Assembly (NCBI RefSeq): GCF_008367235.1
Contig: NZ_VTZS01000006.1
Span: 1-64,000, forward strand
Reading direction: 5' to 3'
DNA length: 64,000 nucleotides
Source of the DNA: Pareuzebyella sediminis
Lineage (GTDB): Bacteria > Bacteroidota > Bacteroidia > Flavobacteriales > Flavobacteriaceae
The notes under the pieces were generated by a model. The model saw nothing but the letters and a program-made list of their open reading frames with translations. It had not been told where the DNA came from and did not search any database. Shown here piece after piece: positions 9,461 to 18,020 of the stretch; position 1 is the first letter of the stretch; each line of letters begins with the position of its first letter. Made by a program: the position numbers and the translations under genes.

Positions 9461-10354
9461 TTAGCTAGAGGCCGATTTTTTGAACCTTCTCCTATTTTTT
9501 AAGATGCCGTTGGCCACGACCGTGGTTAAAATAATTATCCCTCCCACATAAAATATGGGGCCCATTCTTTCACTGTCCCCTAGTAGTAAGAATGCCAATA
9601 AAATACCATACACCGGTTCTAGATTAATAGTCAACATTACGGTATACGGGCTTATGTATTTCAAAATGTGCACCGAGGCAATAAAGGCATATGCCGTACA
9701 TACCGACGCCAAAATGAAAATATAGAGAAAATCATTCCACGATAGCTGAAAATAGCTCATTTGCCAATTTCCGCGAAAAGCGAGGTATATTGAAAGAAAG
9801 ACGACCCCACTCAACAATTCATAGAACGAAATTATCGAAGGCCTTTCTTTTAAAATCAGCTTACCGTTGATCAGTGAAAATAATGCCGACAAAAATGCCG
9901 AAGTCAGGGCCAACATTATGCCCTCCACATATTTTGTATCGACCCTGAACATCATATACAGCCCCACCACGACGACACTACCGAATAAAATCTCGTACCC
10001 TATCATTTTTCTACGATACCAAAAAGGTTCGATTATCGCAGTAAATAAAGCACCCGTTGACATGGTCGCCAGGGCTACGGACACGTTGGCCGCCTTAATA
10101 GCACCAAAAAAGGTGACCCAATGAAGGGCGATTACGATACCCGCAGCTATTAAATTGAGCATCATTTTGCCCGACACTTTCATCGAATATCCTTTAAGCC
10201 CAACAAAAAGTACGATCAATAAAGTAGCGAACAACATGCGATACCACACCAAAGGAAGCGCATCGACGGTAATAAGTTTGCCTAAAACCGCCGTAAAACC
10301 CCAAATAAATATGATAACATGTAAGTGGAGGTAGTTCTTTAGCTTAGCGCCCAT
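9461..10354 (-). CDS. EamA/DMT-family transporter
   Basis: The 297-residue inner-membrane protein has about ten hydrophobic segments in two repeated EamA halves, typical of the drug/metabolite transporter superfamily. The first half begins HVIIFIWGFTAVLGKL and the second half contains SAFLSALFSLINGKL. The export substrate cannot be told from sequence. It starts 20 bases after lptF ends and is probably part of the tgt-lptF-eamA transcript. Confidence 0.9.
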   Translation of the reverse strand: MGAKLKNYLHLHVIIFIWGFTAVLGKLITVDALPLVWYRMLFATLLIVLFVGLKGYSMKVSGKMMLNLIAAGIVIALHWVTFFGAIKAANVSVALATMSTGALFTAIIEPFWYRRKMIGYEILFGSVVVVGLYMMFRVDTKYVEGIMLALTSAFLSALFSLINGKLILKERPSIISFYELLSGVVFLSIYLAFRGNWQMSYFQLSWNDFLYIFILASVCTAYAFIASVHILKYISPYTVMLTINLEPVYGILLAFLLLGDSERMGPIFYVGGIIILTTVVANGILKNRRRFKKSASS

Positions 10355-10373
10355 ATGTTTGATATTTCAAAGG

Positions 10374-11456
10374 CTATCGCTTGGCCTTCTGCAACAAAAT
10401 GATGGCCGCCACTCCAAAAATGAGATTCGGAAGAAGAACAGCTAGTAAGGGTGAAAAACCTGATTGTTCGGCCAAAGTTCCGAAGACCTTATCAAAGAAT
10501 ACGAAAATAAAGGCGACGATGATACCGAAAGCCAGATTTACGCCCATACCGCCCCTTCTTTTTACCGACGAAACCGCTACGGCTATAATGGTAAGTATAA
10601 ATGCGGTAATGGGCAATGCCCATCTTCTATATTTGACCAATACATACGCATTGATGTTCGAGGCCCCTTTTTGTCGCTGGTCTTTGATAAAGCGATTAAG
10701 TTCAAAAATATCTTTCGTTTCCGCCACATAAGATACCGGTGTAAGGTCGCCAATTTCAAAAGTGAACAAGGTATCAAGCCTTCGTTTGGTTTCTAAAAGG
10801 GCCGTATCTTTTAACAATTTTCGCTTTTGGTACGAGGTCAAACGGTATAGGCTATCTTTTTCTACCCATCTAATGTTCGCCGCTGAAATCTTATATTCCA
10901 ATTGATCGTCATCATTAAAATGTTCAAACGTAAAATTATAACCTATCTGTCTTGCGGGATCAAAACTACTTACGTAGATAAAATCATTTTTATTAAGCTG
11001 GGTAAATATGTTATTGGTTACCCGATCTTGCTTCCCCTTTTTTAAATATTTAAACTTAAACTCATTAAATCCCTTACTTGCCGAAGGCACGATAAACATC
11101 CCCATGATGAACATTATGACGGCGATAATCGAAGCTCCTATGAGATAGGGTCTTAGAAAACGCGAGTACGATACTCCCGAACTTAGAATGGCGACAATTT
11201 CAGTATTGCTCGCAAGCTTCGAGGTAAAGAAAATAATGGACAAAAAGAGAAAAATCGGGAAGAGCAGGCTTCCTATATAAATGGTGAAGTTACCAAAATA
11301 GACCAAAATCTCGTCCAAGGGTGCCTCATTGGCCTGCATCTTGCCAATCTGCTCGGCCAAATGAGCCATGATCCCAATAGGTATAAACAGCAGTATCATC
11401 ACTGCGAAAGTGACGAGATACCGCTTTAATATGTACCAATCCAGAATTTTTAGCAC
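10374..11456 (-). CDS. LptF/LptG-family permease
   Basis: This inner-membrane permease subunit of the lipopolysaccharide transport ABC system (LptB2FG) drives LPS out of the membrane toward the Lpt bridge. Three N-terminal membrane segments are followed by a periplasmic beta-jellyroll region (about 115-265) and three C-terminal segments, the family layout. The 360-residue length fits LptF or LptG; I cannot decide which. The start is GTG and follows the tgt TAA without a gap, so translation is likely coupled. Confidence 0.9.
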   Translation of the reverse strand: MLKILDWYILKRYLVTFAVMILLFIPIGIMAHLAEQIGKMQANEAPLDEILVYFGNFTIYIGSLLFPIFLFLSIIFFTSKLASNTEIVAILSSGVSYSRFLRPYLIGASIIAVIMFIMGMFIVPSASKGFNEFKFKYLKKGKQDRVTNNIFTQLNKNDFIYVSSFDPARQIGYNFTFEHFNDDDQLEYKISAANIRWVEKDSLYRLTSYQKRKLLKDTALLETKRRLDTLFTFEIGDLTPVSYVAETKDIFELNRFIKDQRQKGASNINAYVLVKYRRWALPITAFILTIIAVAVSSVKRRGGMGVNLAFGIIVAFIFVFFDKVFGTLAEQSGFSPLLAVLLPNLIFGVAAIILLQKAKR

Positions 11457-12587
11457 TTATAGTCGTTTATCCATTTGCTTTACCATTTGGTTTTTCCAAG
11501 GTGTAAAATCACCTTCTAAAATATGTTTTCTGGCCTCACGGACCAACCATAGGTAAAAGCCAAGGTTATGTATCGTCGCTATTTGTTTGCCCAGGTATTC
11601 ATTGGCCACGAACAAATGGCGTAAATAGGCTTTTGAGTATTCCTTATCAACGAAGGTAATGCCCATTTCGTCAATTTCCGAAAAATCGTTCTCCCACTTT
11701 TTATTTTTAATGTTAATCGTGCCATGGGCCGTGAACAACATGCCATTACGTGCATTTCTAGTCGGCATCACACAATCGAACATATCAATACCTAGGGCAA
11801 TATTTTCCAGAATATTGATGGGGGTACCTACGCCCATAAGGTATCGTGGTTTATCTTCAGGAAGTATGTTACAGACCACCTCGGTCATGGCATACATCTC
11901 TTCGGCCGGCTCTCCGACGGAAAGCCCTCCAATAGCATTGCCTTCCGCCCCAACTTCAGCAATATACTCTGCGGATTGTTTGCGCAGATCGACATACGTC
12001 GACCCCTGCACTATCGGGAAAAATGTTTGCGCATAATCATATTGATAGGGAGTTTTATTTAAATGCGCGATACAGCGATCTAACCAGCGGTGGGTCATAT
12101 GCATCGAACGTTGTGCGTACTTGTACTCACAAGGGTATGGGGTACATTCGTCAAAGGCCATAATGATATCGGCTCCGATAACGCGCTGTATTTCCATAAC
12201 ACGTTCCGGGGTAAACAGATGTGTAGAACCGTCTATATGCGATTTGAACTTGACCCCTTCCTCTTTAATTTTTCGATTTTGTGAAAGAGAATATACTTGG
12301 TAGCCCCCACTGTCGGTCAGAATATTCCGGTTCCAGCCCATAAATTTGTGAAGTCCCCCGGCCTGCTTCAAAATATCTATTTTTGGCCTGAGAAAAAGAT
12401 GGTAGGTATTTCCTAAAATTATATCCGCATCAATATCGTCCTTTATTTCCCTCTGGTGCACACTTTTAACGGAAGCCACGGTACCTACGGGCATAAAAAT
12501 AGGGGTTTGAATAGCCCCATGGTCTGTGGTCATCGTGCCGGCACGCGCCTTGCTTTTGGAATCGGTGTGATGTAGGATAAATTGCAA
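11457..12587 (-). CDS. tgt: Queuine tRNA-guanine transglycosylase (zinc cysteines absent)
   Basis: Tgt swaps guanine-34 for the preQ1 base in tRNAs with GUN anticodons. The TIM-barrel family blocks are clear: TPIFMPVGTVASVK, the catalytic Asp in LTDSGGYQVYSL, GGLSVGEP and CVMPTRNARNG. The usual C-x-C-x2-C zinc motif is missing; the matching stretch is DEMGITFVDKEYSKAYLRHL, although the later His is kept. The start appears to be TTG (12585-12587), since MQFILHHTDSKSKARAG fits the family N-terminus. A -7 box lies 16 bases upstream. It leads the tgt-lptF-eamA block. Confidence 0.95.
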   Translation of the reverse strand: MQFILHHTDSKSKARAGTMTTDHGAIQTPIFMPVGTVASVKSVHQREIKDDIDADIILGNTYHLFLRPKIDILKQAGGLHKFMGWNRNILTDSGGYQVYSLSQNRKIKEEGVKFKSHIDGSTHLFTPERVMEIQRVIGADIIMAFDECTPYPCEYKYAQRSMHMTHRWLDRCIAHLNKTPYQYDYAQTFFPIVQGSTYVDLRKQSAEYIAEVGAEGNAIGGLSVGEPAEEMYAMTEVVCNILPEDKPRYLMGVGTPINILENIALGIDMFDCVMPTRNARNGMLFTAHGTINIKNKKWENDFSEIDEMGITFVDKEYSKAYLRHLFVANEYLGKQIATIHNLGFYLWLVREARKHILEGDFTPWKNQMVKQMDKRL

Positions 12588-12603
12588 ACCAGGAATTTGC
12601 CCG

Positions 12604-12611
12604 CAAATATA
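12604..12611 (-). promoter_or_regulatory. -7 box for tgt
   Basis: The minus strand reads TATATTTG. The transcript would start only about 10 bases before the TTG start codon of tgt, giving a very short leader. Confidence 0.5.
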
Positions 12612-12790
12612 GTCAACTGCCCCGCATAAAAAACCTAAGGAAAAAATAAAGTTTATCCTTTTCCCCCTTGATACGTTTCCGATCCTAAAGGATTGACGGA
12701 CACCGGTACCTGCGAAAATGTATCAAATACAAGGCGTTAGGTTTTTTGTGTTAGAAAAGAAAACCATCTCAAAAATAATCTCTCCCCCAC

Positions 12791-12821
12791 TTGTATTCCC
12801 AAAAGATTGAGATTACATTTG
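12791..12821 (+). promoter_or_regulatory. Transketolase promoter
   Basis: A -33 TTG (12791-12793), a 20-base spacer and a -7 TACATTTG (12814-12821) match the Bacteroidetes consensus. It overlaps an upstream in-frame TTG and so supports the ATG at 12848 as the real start. Confidence 0.75.
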
Positions 12822-12847
12822 GGGCCTTCAATAACAGACATTTACAG

Positions 12848-13693
12848 ATGGCAAAATTAGACGAATTACAAGATATCGTAACGCAAACACGAAGGGATAT
12901 TCTAAGAATGGTTCACAAGGTAAATTCAGGCCACCCCGGGGGGTCCTTAGGGTGCACCGAATTTATGGTCGCATTGTATAATGAAATCATGGATTTGAAG
13001 GAAGGATTCGATATGGATGGTATCGGTGAAGATCTTTTCTTTCTCTCCAACGGCCATATATCTCCCGTATTCTATAGCGTGTTGGCGCGAAAAGGATATT
13101 TTCCCGTGGAAGAATTAAGCACCTTCAGGTTGATAAATTCCCGTCTTCAGGGGCACCCGACCACACATGAAGGACTTCCTGGTGTTCGTATCGCTTCAGG
13201 TTCCCTAGGACAAGGAATGTCGGTCGCCCTAGGCGCTGCACAGGCCAAAAAGCTGAACGGCGATGACCACTTGGTATTCAGTCTTCATGGCGATGGGGAA
13301 TTACAGGAAGGACAAAATTGGGAGGCCATTATGTACGCCGCCGGTAACGGAATCGATAATCTAATATCTACCGTTGACCGTAACGGGAAACAAATCGACG
13401 GTCCCACGTCGGAAGTGTTGCCTATGGGAGATATCGCCGAAAAATTCAGGGCCTTTGGCTGGGATGTCTTGGAAATCGAGAACGGTAACGATCTAGAGGA
13501 AGTCATTGCAGGTCTCAATGAAGCCAAAAGCAGAACCGGAAAAGGGAAACCCGTTGGTATTATTATGAATACCGAAATGGGGAACGGCGTAGATTTTATG
13601 ATGCATACCCATGCTTGGCACGGAAAGGCACCGAACGACGAACAGCTTGAGAAGGCCTTGGCCCAAAACCCTGAAACATTGGGTGATTATTAA
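12848..13693 (+). CDS. Transketolase, N-terminal (TPP-binding) subunit
   Basis: With the next gene this forms a split transketolase of the pentose phosphate pathway, which moves two-carbon ketol units between sugar phosphates. This 281-residue half binds thiamine diphosphate: VNSGHPGGSLGCTEF, FFLSNGHISPVFYSV and the GDGELQEGQNWEA...DRNGKQ metal/TPP block are present. The open frame extends to a TTG at 12791, but that overlaps the promoter, and MAKLDELQDIV is the family-like start. The second half follows after 72 bases. Confidence 0.96.
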   Translation: MAKLDELQDIVTQTRRDILRMVHKVNSGHPGGSLGCTEFMVALYNEIMDLKEGFDMDGIGEDLFFLSNGHISPVFYSVLARKGYFPVEELSTFRLINSRLQGHPTTHEGLPGVRIASGSLGQGMSVALGAAQAKKLNGDDHLVFSLHGDGELQEGQNWEAIMYAAGNGIDNLISTVDRNGKQIDGPTSEVLPMGDIAEKFRAFGWDVLEIENGNDLEEVIAGLNEAKSRTGKGKPVGIIMNTEMGNGVDFMMHTHAWHGKAPNDEQLEKALAQNPETLGDY

Positions 13694-13765
13694 ATTGTAG
13701 CCTATCTAAAACAATCACATTCTAAATTTCAAAATCCGCCCCTGCGGAAAGAAAAAATAAAGTTC

Positions 13766-14719
13766 ATGAAAAAATATACTGACCAAGGAAAAAACGATAC
13801 GAGAAGTGGCTACGGAGCGGCGATGACCGAATTGGGAAGAAGCCACCCCAACGTCGTGGCCCTCTGTGCCGATTTGGTGGCATCGCTAAAGATTCAGGAT
13901 TTTATAGATGAAAATCCAGACCGGTTTTTTCAGACCGGTATCGCCGAGGCGAACATGATGGGTATGGCCGCTGGCCTGACTATCGGCGGTAAAATTCCAT
14001 TTGCCAGTACCTTTGCCAATTTTGCTACAGGCCGCGTATATGACCAAATCCGCCAGTCTATTGCCTATTCCGGTAAAAATGTTAAAATTTGTGCCTCCCA
14101 CGCCGGGATTACTTTGGGCGAGGACGGGGCCACCCATCAGATTTTAGAAGATATCGGAATGATGAAAATGCTTCCGGGCATGACCGTGATCAATCCTTGC
14201 GATTACAATCAGACCAAAGCGGCCACCTTGGCCATTGCAGATTACGTGGGGCCCGTATACCTCCGTTTCGGAAGGCCCAAAGTCGCTAATTTCACCCCGG
14301 TGGACCAAAAATTTGAAATCGGCAAGGGGCTCCTTTTAAACGAAGGAACCGACGTGACCATTATTGCAACGGGCCATTTGGTATGGGAAGCCCTTAAAGC
14401 GGCTGAAAGTTTAGAAGAACAAGGTATCTCTGCAGAGGTATTGAATATTCATACCATCAAACCCTTGGATGAAGAAGCTGTGTTAAAATCTGTTAAAAAA
14501 ACAGGTTGTGTAGTTTCAGCGGAAGAGCATAATTACTTGGGTGGTTTGGGCGAAAGTATCGCAAGAACCCTTGCAGTACACTACCCCGCGCCGCAAGAAT
14601 TCGTGGCTACCCAAGATACTTTTGGTGAAAGTGGCACCCCGGCCGACCTTATGGAGAAATACGGACTTAACAATAAAGCTATTGAGAAGGCCGTTTTAAA
14701 AGTGATGAAAAGAAAATGA
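13766..14719 (+). CDS. Transketolase, C-terminal subunit
   Basis: This 317-residue partner supplies the pyrimidine-binding and C-terminal domains of the split transketolase. The Glu that activates thiamine diphosphate lies in FFQTGIAEANMMGMAAGL, followed by the SHAGITLGEDGATHQ phosphate-binding block and a C-terminal domain with VEEHNYLGGLGE-like sequence (here AEEHNYLGGLGES). It is co-directional with the N-terminal half, 72 bases apart. A split into two genes is common in Bacteroidota. Confidence 0.96.
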   Translation: MKKYTDQGKNDTRSGYGAAMTELGRSHPNVVALCADLVASLKIQDFIDENPDRFFQTGIAEANMMGMAAGLTIGGKIPFASTFANFATGRVYDQIRQSIAYSGKNVKICASHAGITLGEDGATHQILEDIGMMKMLPGMTVINPCDYNQTKAATLAIADYVGPVYLRFGRPKVANFTPVDQKFEIGKGLLLNEGTDVTIIATGHLVWEALKAAESLEEQGISAEVLNIHTIKPLDEEAVLKSVKKTGCVVSAEEHNYLGGLGESIARTLAVHYPAPQEFVATQDTFGESGTPADLMEKYGLNNKAIEKAVLKVMKRK

Positions 14720-14763
14720 CCATGGTATCGTTTTTGATACCTAGTCGTATAAAAAACGAGAAC

Positions 14764-15351
14764 ATGAAAAAAACACTGCTTACAGCGGTCTTTGCTTTGC
14801 TTAGCATCACCGCATTTTCACAGAAAAAATCAGGAATCGGTATTAAAGGAGGCCTTAACTACAGCGCCAACGGTGATTATTTTGAATCCATCGGTGACGC
14901 GGCCAGGGAGCCCGACAGAAATGTAGGCTATCATCTTGGTCTATTCGGTCAGCTCGCCATAAGTCGGCTTTACATAAGGCCCGAACTGATCTACTCCAAG
15001 ACAAAATCTGATTATCAAGGCGATAAATTTGATATCAGTAAAATCGATGCTCCCATATTATTAGGGGCACGAATCATTGGCCCTCTTCACTTGTTTGCAG
15101 GTCCGGCCTTTCAGTATATACTGGATACGGAATTTGAAGGAATTACAATTGACTCCATTGAAAATGATTTTACCATAGGGGCCAATATCGGCGCAGGTCT
15201 CGATTTTGGAAGATTTGGGGTCGATATTCGTTATGAAAGAGGTTTTACGGAAAATGAGGCTACCTTTGTTTCCACGAATGGTTTAGGCGGCCCTAGCAGA
15301 ATCGACGCCAGACCTGATCAGCTAATTGTAAGCTTGTCGTTGAAATTATAA
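14764..15351 (+). CDS. Outer-membrane beta-barrel protein (porin-like)
   Basis: The 195-residue protein has a signal peptide (KKTLLTAVFALLSITAFSQ) and then alternating short beta-strand segments with glycine and aromatic residues (GIGIKGGLNYSANG, LGLFGQLAISRLYIRPEL), ending in LIVSLSLKL. This is the usual pattern of small 8-stranded Bacteroidetes barrel proteins. Function is unknown. An open frame begins 16 codons earlier overlapping the transketolase stop, but the ATG at 14764 directly precedes the signal peptide. It ends at a bidirectional terminator. Confidence 0.85.
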   Translation: MKKTLLTAVFALLSITAFSQKKSGIGIKGGLNYSANGDYFESIGDAAREPDRNVGYHLGLFGQLAISRLYIRPELIYSKTKSDYQGDKFDISKIDAPILLGARIIGPLHLFAGPAFQYILDTEFEGITIDSIENDFTIGANIGAGLDFGRFGVDIRYERGFTENEATFVSTNGLGGPSRIDARPDQLIVSLSLKL

Positions 15352-15376
15352 GTCTTTTTATAGCTAAAGACAGCAT

Positions 15377-15406
15377 AAAAAAAGCCCCTAGAAAGGGGCT
15401 TTTTTT
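15377..15406. terminator. Bidirectional intrinsic terminator
   Basis: A 13-bp stem (AAAAAAAGCCCCT with AGGGGCTTTTTTT) with a 4-base loop has A and T runs on both sides. It lies between the plus-strand barrel gene and the minus-strand FKBP-like gene. Confidence 0.92.
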
Positions 15407-15428
15407 ATGGTCTGTTTGTATAGTACTA

Positions 15429-16283
15429 TTAGTTCGTTTCTGCATCTAAATAATCGGGTAACCCATCATTATCGGCATCGTCGTTGAACAAGTAGCCGTC
15501 TCCATTGGTATCTTCCTTGATGGAAGGGATACCGTCTCCATCGTGATCCGCTTGGTTCACGGCAAAAAGATCGATACTAAAAACCAAGGGGCTGTACGAA
15601 GGGATGGTACTACGGGCCAAATTGTAATAGCCGAGACCCGATGGAAAAATAAATAATCCGATGCCATAATTTTCAACGGAGTAGGTTCCATCCTCATTGA
15701 CAATGACCTCATCCCCCCCTTTGAAAAGGCTGACGCCCTCGGCAAAACCACGGGCCGCTGTTCCAGAAATGTTCGACGTTGCAGGAGCCTGCAAAATCGC
15801 CAAGTCGAACCACACCGGAGCGTCTGCATTGTTTTCATCGAAAATCTCACCGGTCAATAAATTCCCTCTATACTGTACAAAAGCCGAATCTGCCACCGTC
15901 ATACTTTCACCGAGCCCTTCCCTGGCCTTTAAATAATACAGTTTATGGGTAACCGTCTCTGCCGGGCCATCGATCAAATAATGACTTGAAGGCACCTTTA
16001 TTTCGACCGATTCGATCTGATCTATTAGGGGAATGGTATCTGTATTGCCTTCAGGGATCTCCTGAACCCTGATCTGATAGTCAAAATCTTCCGGGGGGTC
16101 TTGAAATTCCGCATAATTATAGAAATGCGTTTTCAAATATTCCTGAATCTTAGCCTCGTCTTCTGCCAGTACTTCACCCAACGGTCTTGGTGGATCTGGT
16201 GCCGGAGCGCTATTGTCGTCGTTGTTACAGGACCAGAGCAAGCCAACAATAAAAAGGGAAAGCACTATTCGGTTCACTATCAT
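15429..16283 (-). CDS. FKBP-like peptidyl-prolyl isomerase lipoprotein with calcium-type repeats
   Basis: The 284-residue protein starts with a lipoprotein signal (RIVLSLFIVGLLWSC). The central region resembles an FKBP-type prolyl isomerase: SAFVQYRGNLLTGEIFDEN, then GFAEGVSLFKGGDE and FIFPSGLGYYN. The C-terminus has Asp-rich repeats (DHDGDGIPSIKEDTNGDGY, NDDADNDGLPDYLD) like thrombospondin type 3 calcium sites. It is probably an envelope folding helper. The open frame extends ten codons further to a TTG, but the ATG at 16281-16283 fits the signal peptide. Isomerase activity is inferred from similarity. Confidence 0.85.
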   Translation of the reverse strand: MIVNRIVLSLFIVGLLWSCNNDDNSAPAPDPPRPLGEVLAEDEAKIQEYLKTHFYNYAEFQDPPEDFDYQIRVQEIPEGNTDTIPLIDQIESVEIKVPSSHYLIDGPAETVTHKLYYLKAREGLGESMTVADSAFVQYRGNLLTGEIFDENNADAPVWFDLAILQAPATSNISGTAARGFAEGVSLFKGGDEVIVNEDGTYSVENYGIGLFIFPSGLGYYNLARSTIPSYSPLVFSIDLFAVNQADHDGDGIPSIKEDTNGDGYLFNDDADNDGLPDYLDAETN

Positions 16284-16321
16284 CAAATCTGTTTTAGAGG
16301 CGGCAAGATACAATTTTCCCC

Positions 16322-16329
16322 TATTTTTG
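16322..16329 (+). promoter_or_regulatory. -7 box for the S4-domain gene
   Basis: TATTTTTG is an exact TAnnTTTG match 31 bases before the ATG at 16361. No -33 TTG is seen at the expected spacing. Confidence 0.45.
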
Positions 16330-16360
16330 TGGAAGCCCTTAACAAAGATTTTAAATAGTT

Positions 16361-16753
16361 ATGCGTATCGATAAATACCTATGGAGCACCCGATACTTCA
16401 AAACGCGGAATATAGCCTCTACGGCGTGTAAAAAAGGACAAGTCAAAATAAATGATCAAACGGTCAAACCTTCAAGGGAGGTTTATCCGATGGACAGGAT
16501 CGTGGTGCGCAAAAACCAAATAAACCTTGAACTTACCGTCATCGATATTCCAGAAAGCCGTGTGGGGGCAAAATTGGTTGATTTATATCGCAAGGATACC
16601 ACCCCGAAAGAGGCCTATGAGCACAATGCCCTATTGCAACATGCCAAAGCGCATTACCGTAAAAAAGGAACGGGGCGGCCTACCAAAAAAGACCGAAGGG
16701 ATATTGACGATTATTTGGATGACGATGATTCAATGGACCATATACATCTATAG
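16361..16753 (+). CDS. S4-domain RNA-binding protein (Hsp15-like)
   Basis: The 130-residue protein has an N-terminal S4 domain (MRIDKYLWSTRYFKTRNIA, then KKGQVKINDQTVKPSREV), the fold that binds structured RNA. It resembles HslR/Hsp15, which recycles stalled 50S subunits carrying peptidyl-tRNA. The C-terminus is basic, then acidic (KKGTGRPTKKDRRDIDDYLD). Function in this organism is inferred. It lies 38 bases before the phosphoribosyltransferase gene, which has its own -7 box. Confidence 0.88.
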   Translation: MRIDKYLWSTRYFKTRNIASTACKKGQVKINDQTVKPSREVYPMDRIVVRKNQINLELTVIDIPESRVGAKLVDLYRKDTTPKEAYEHNALLQHAKAHYRKKGTGRPTKKDRRDIDDYLDDDDSMDHIHL

Positions 16754-16765
16754 GCCTTAGTTTAC

Positions 16766-16773
16766 TATCTTTG
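16766..16773 (+). promoter_or_regulatory. -7 box for the phosphoribosyltransferase gene
   Basis: TATCTTTG is an exact match and includes the TTG at 16771 that would otherwise be a longer start. It supports the ATG at 16792. Confidence 0.5.
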
Positions 16774-16791
16774 GTCTGCAAATTGAGCGGT

Positions 16792-17289
16792 ATGGAAAAC
16801 ACGATTTTATCACATGAGCAAATTCAGCACACGATACGGCGGATTGCCTATCAAATATATGAAGCCAACGTCACCGAAGATGAAATCATTATTGCGGGCA
16901 TCGATGGAGGCGGACTGAAATTTGCCAAGAAAATCCAAACCGTATTGCGCCAGATTACAGAGGCCCGGATAACCCTCTGTAAAATTAGCATGGACAAATC
17001 AGATCCTTTGAAAAGTGGGGTGCAAACCTCGATTTCGGAGGAAGCCTATAGCAATAAATCCGTAGTATTGGTCGATGACGTACTGAACTCGGGTACGACT
17101 TTGATCTATGGGGTCCATCATTTTTTGAAAACCCCCTTAAAACAATTAAAAACAGCGGTTTTGGTCAATCGAAACCACAAAAAGTACCCGGTGAAGGCCG
17201 ATTATAAGGGTATTTCACTCTCTACCTCTTTACAAGAGCATATTCAAGTAAAATTTCAACCCGCCAACGACATCGTTTTTTTAGTCTAG
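16792..17289 (+). CDS. Phosphoribosyltransferase (PyrR-like)
   Basis: The 165-residue protein has the PRPP-binding signature VVLVDDVLNSGTTL and the IIIAGIDGGGLKFAK loop of type I phosphoribosyltransferases. The overall layout is like PyrR and related uracil or purine salvage enzymes, but the substrate cannot be fixed. An open frame begins 7 codons upstream at a TTG that is part of the -7 box, so I choose the ATG at 16792. Its last 9 bases overlap the end of the convergent shikimate kinase gene. Confidence 0.88.
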   Translation: MENTILSHEQIQHTIRRIAYQIYEANVTEDEIIIAGIDGGGLKFAKKIQTVLRQITEARITLCKISMDKSDPLKSGVQTSISEEAYSNKSVVLVDDVLNSGTTLIYGVHHFLKTPLKQLKTAVLVNRNHKKYPVKADYKGISLSTSLQEHIQVKFQPANDIVFLV

Positions 17290-17796
17290 CATCTTTTCGA
17301 TTTCCTCGGCTATAATCTGTGGACTTTTGCCATCTGCTACTACCACATACCTTGCTTGGTTATAGTAAAAAGCGCGTTCAAAAAGATGTTTCCTTATAAA
17401 TTCGGGCAAATCGGTATCGGCAATTTGTCGAATCAAAGGTCGCTCCGCTTTTTCCTTCGCTAAACGCCGCACCAATTCCTCTATAGATACCTTTACGTAC
17501 ACTACGGTATCGGTATGTTCATAAATGGTGTCAAGATTATGGACATAACAGGGTGTTCCCCCACCGGTAGACAGAATTATATTATCTTCTTCCCGAAGTA
17601 CCTCTTGCAGGTACTGGTGTTCCTTTTTACGAAAGTAAAGCTCCCCCTTCTGATTGAAAATTTCCGGAATCGACATTTTTTCCGAGCTTTCGATATACGC
17701 GTCCAAATCTAGAAAAGCAAGTTCCATTCGTTTTGCAACCTCCTTGCCTACAGTGGTTTTACCGCTTCCCATATACCCCAACAGCACAATTTTCAT
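17281..17796 (-). CDS. aroK: Shikimate kinase
   Basis: Shikimate kinase phosphorylates shikimate at the 3-OH in the route to chorismate and aromatic amino acids. The 171-residue length is standard. Seen are Walker A GYMGSGKTTVG, the shikimate-binding Asp in FLDLDAYIE, Arg in YFRKKEHQ, the GGG of LSTGGGTPCY and the lid arginine in ERPLIRQ. It converges on the phosphoribosyltransferase gene with a 9-base overlap. Confidence 0.96.
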   Translation of the reverse strand: MKIVLLGYMGSGKTTVGKEVAKRMELAFLDLDAYIESSEKMSIPEIFNQKGELYFRKKEHQYLQEVLREEDNIILSTGGGTPCYVHNLDTIYEHTDTVVYVKVSIEELVRRLAKEKAERPLIRQIADTDLPEFIRKHLFERAFYYNQARYVVVADGKSPQIIAEEIEKMLD

Positions 17797-17871
17797 GGTA
17801 TCAAATTTTATAAAAAAGAATGTGGTTTCTTTTCGATTTCAAAGAAAAAGAAAATTTCTCTCACAAACGAC

Positions 17872-17902
17872 TTGTAAAATTAATTATTGACCTTATATTT
17901 GC
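17872..17902 (+). promoter_or_regulatory. tRNA-Lys promoter
   Basis: A -33 TTG (17872-17874), a 20-base spacer and a -7 TATATTTG (17895-17902) fit the consensus. This is one of the three complete promoters with the same 20-base spacing in the window. Confidence 0.75.
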
Positions 17903-17938
17903 AGCCGCAAAGAACAAAAGTTCTGCTTTGATTTTTTG

Positions 17939-18011
17939 ACCTGGTAGCTCAGTTGGTAGAGCATCTCCCTTTTAAGGAGAGGGTCCTGGGTTCGAGCCCC
18001 AGCCAGGTCAC
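17939..18011 (+). tRNA. tRNA-Lys (TTT anticodon)
   Basis: The 73-base cloverleaf has a 7-bp acceptor stem (GACCTGG with CCAGGTC) and discriminator A, a D-arm with AGCTCAGTTGGTAGAGC, an anticodon stem TCTCC/GGAGA around loop CTTTTAA (anticodon TTT) and a T-arm with GGTTCGAGCCC. The 3' CCA is not encoded. A consensus promoter lies upstream and a hairpin terminator downstream. Confidence 0.99.
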
Positions 18012-18020
18012 TTTACGATA

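Noticed and set aside
14724-14741. GGTATC/GATACC hairpin before the barrel protein gene as a terminator
   Set aside because: The T residues are in the loop and no T-run follows the stem, so it does not fit an intrinsic terminator.
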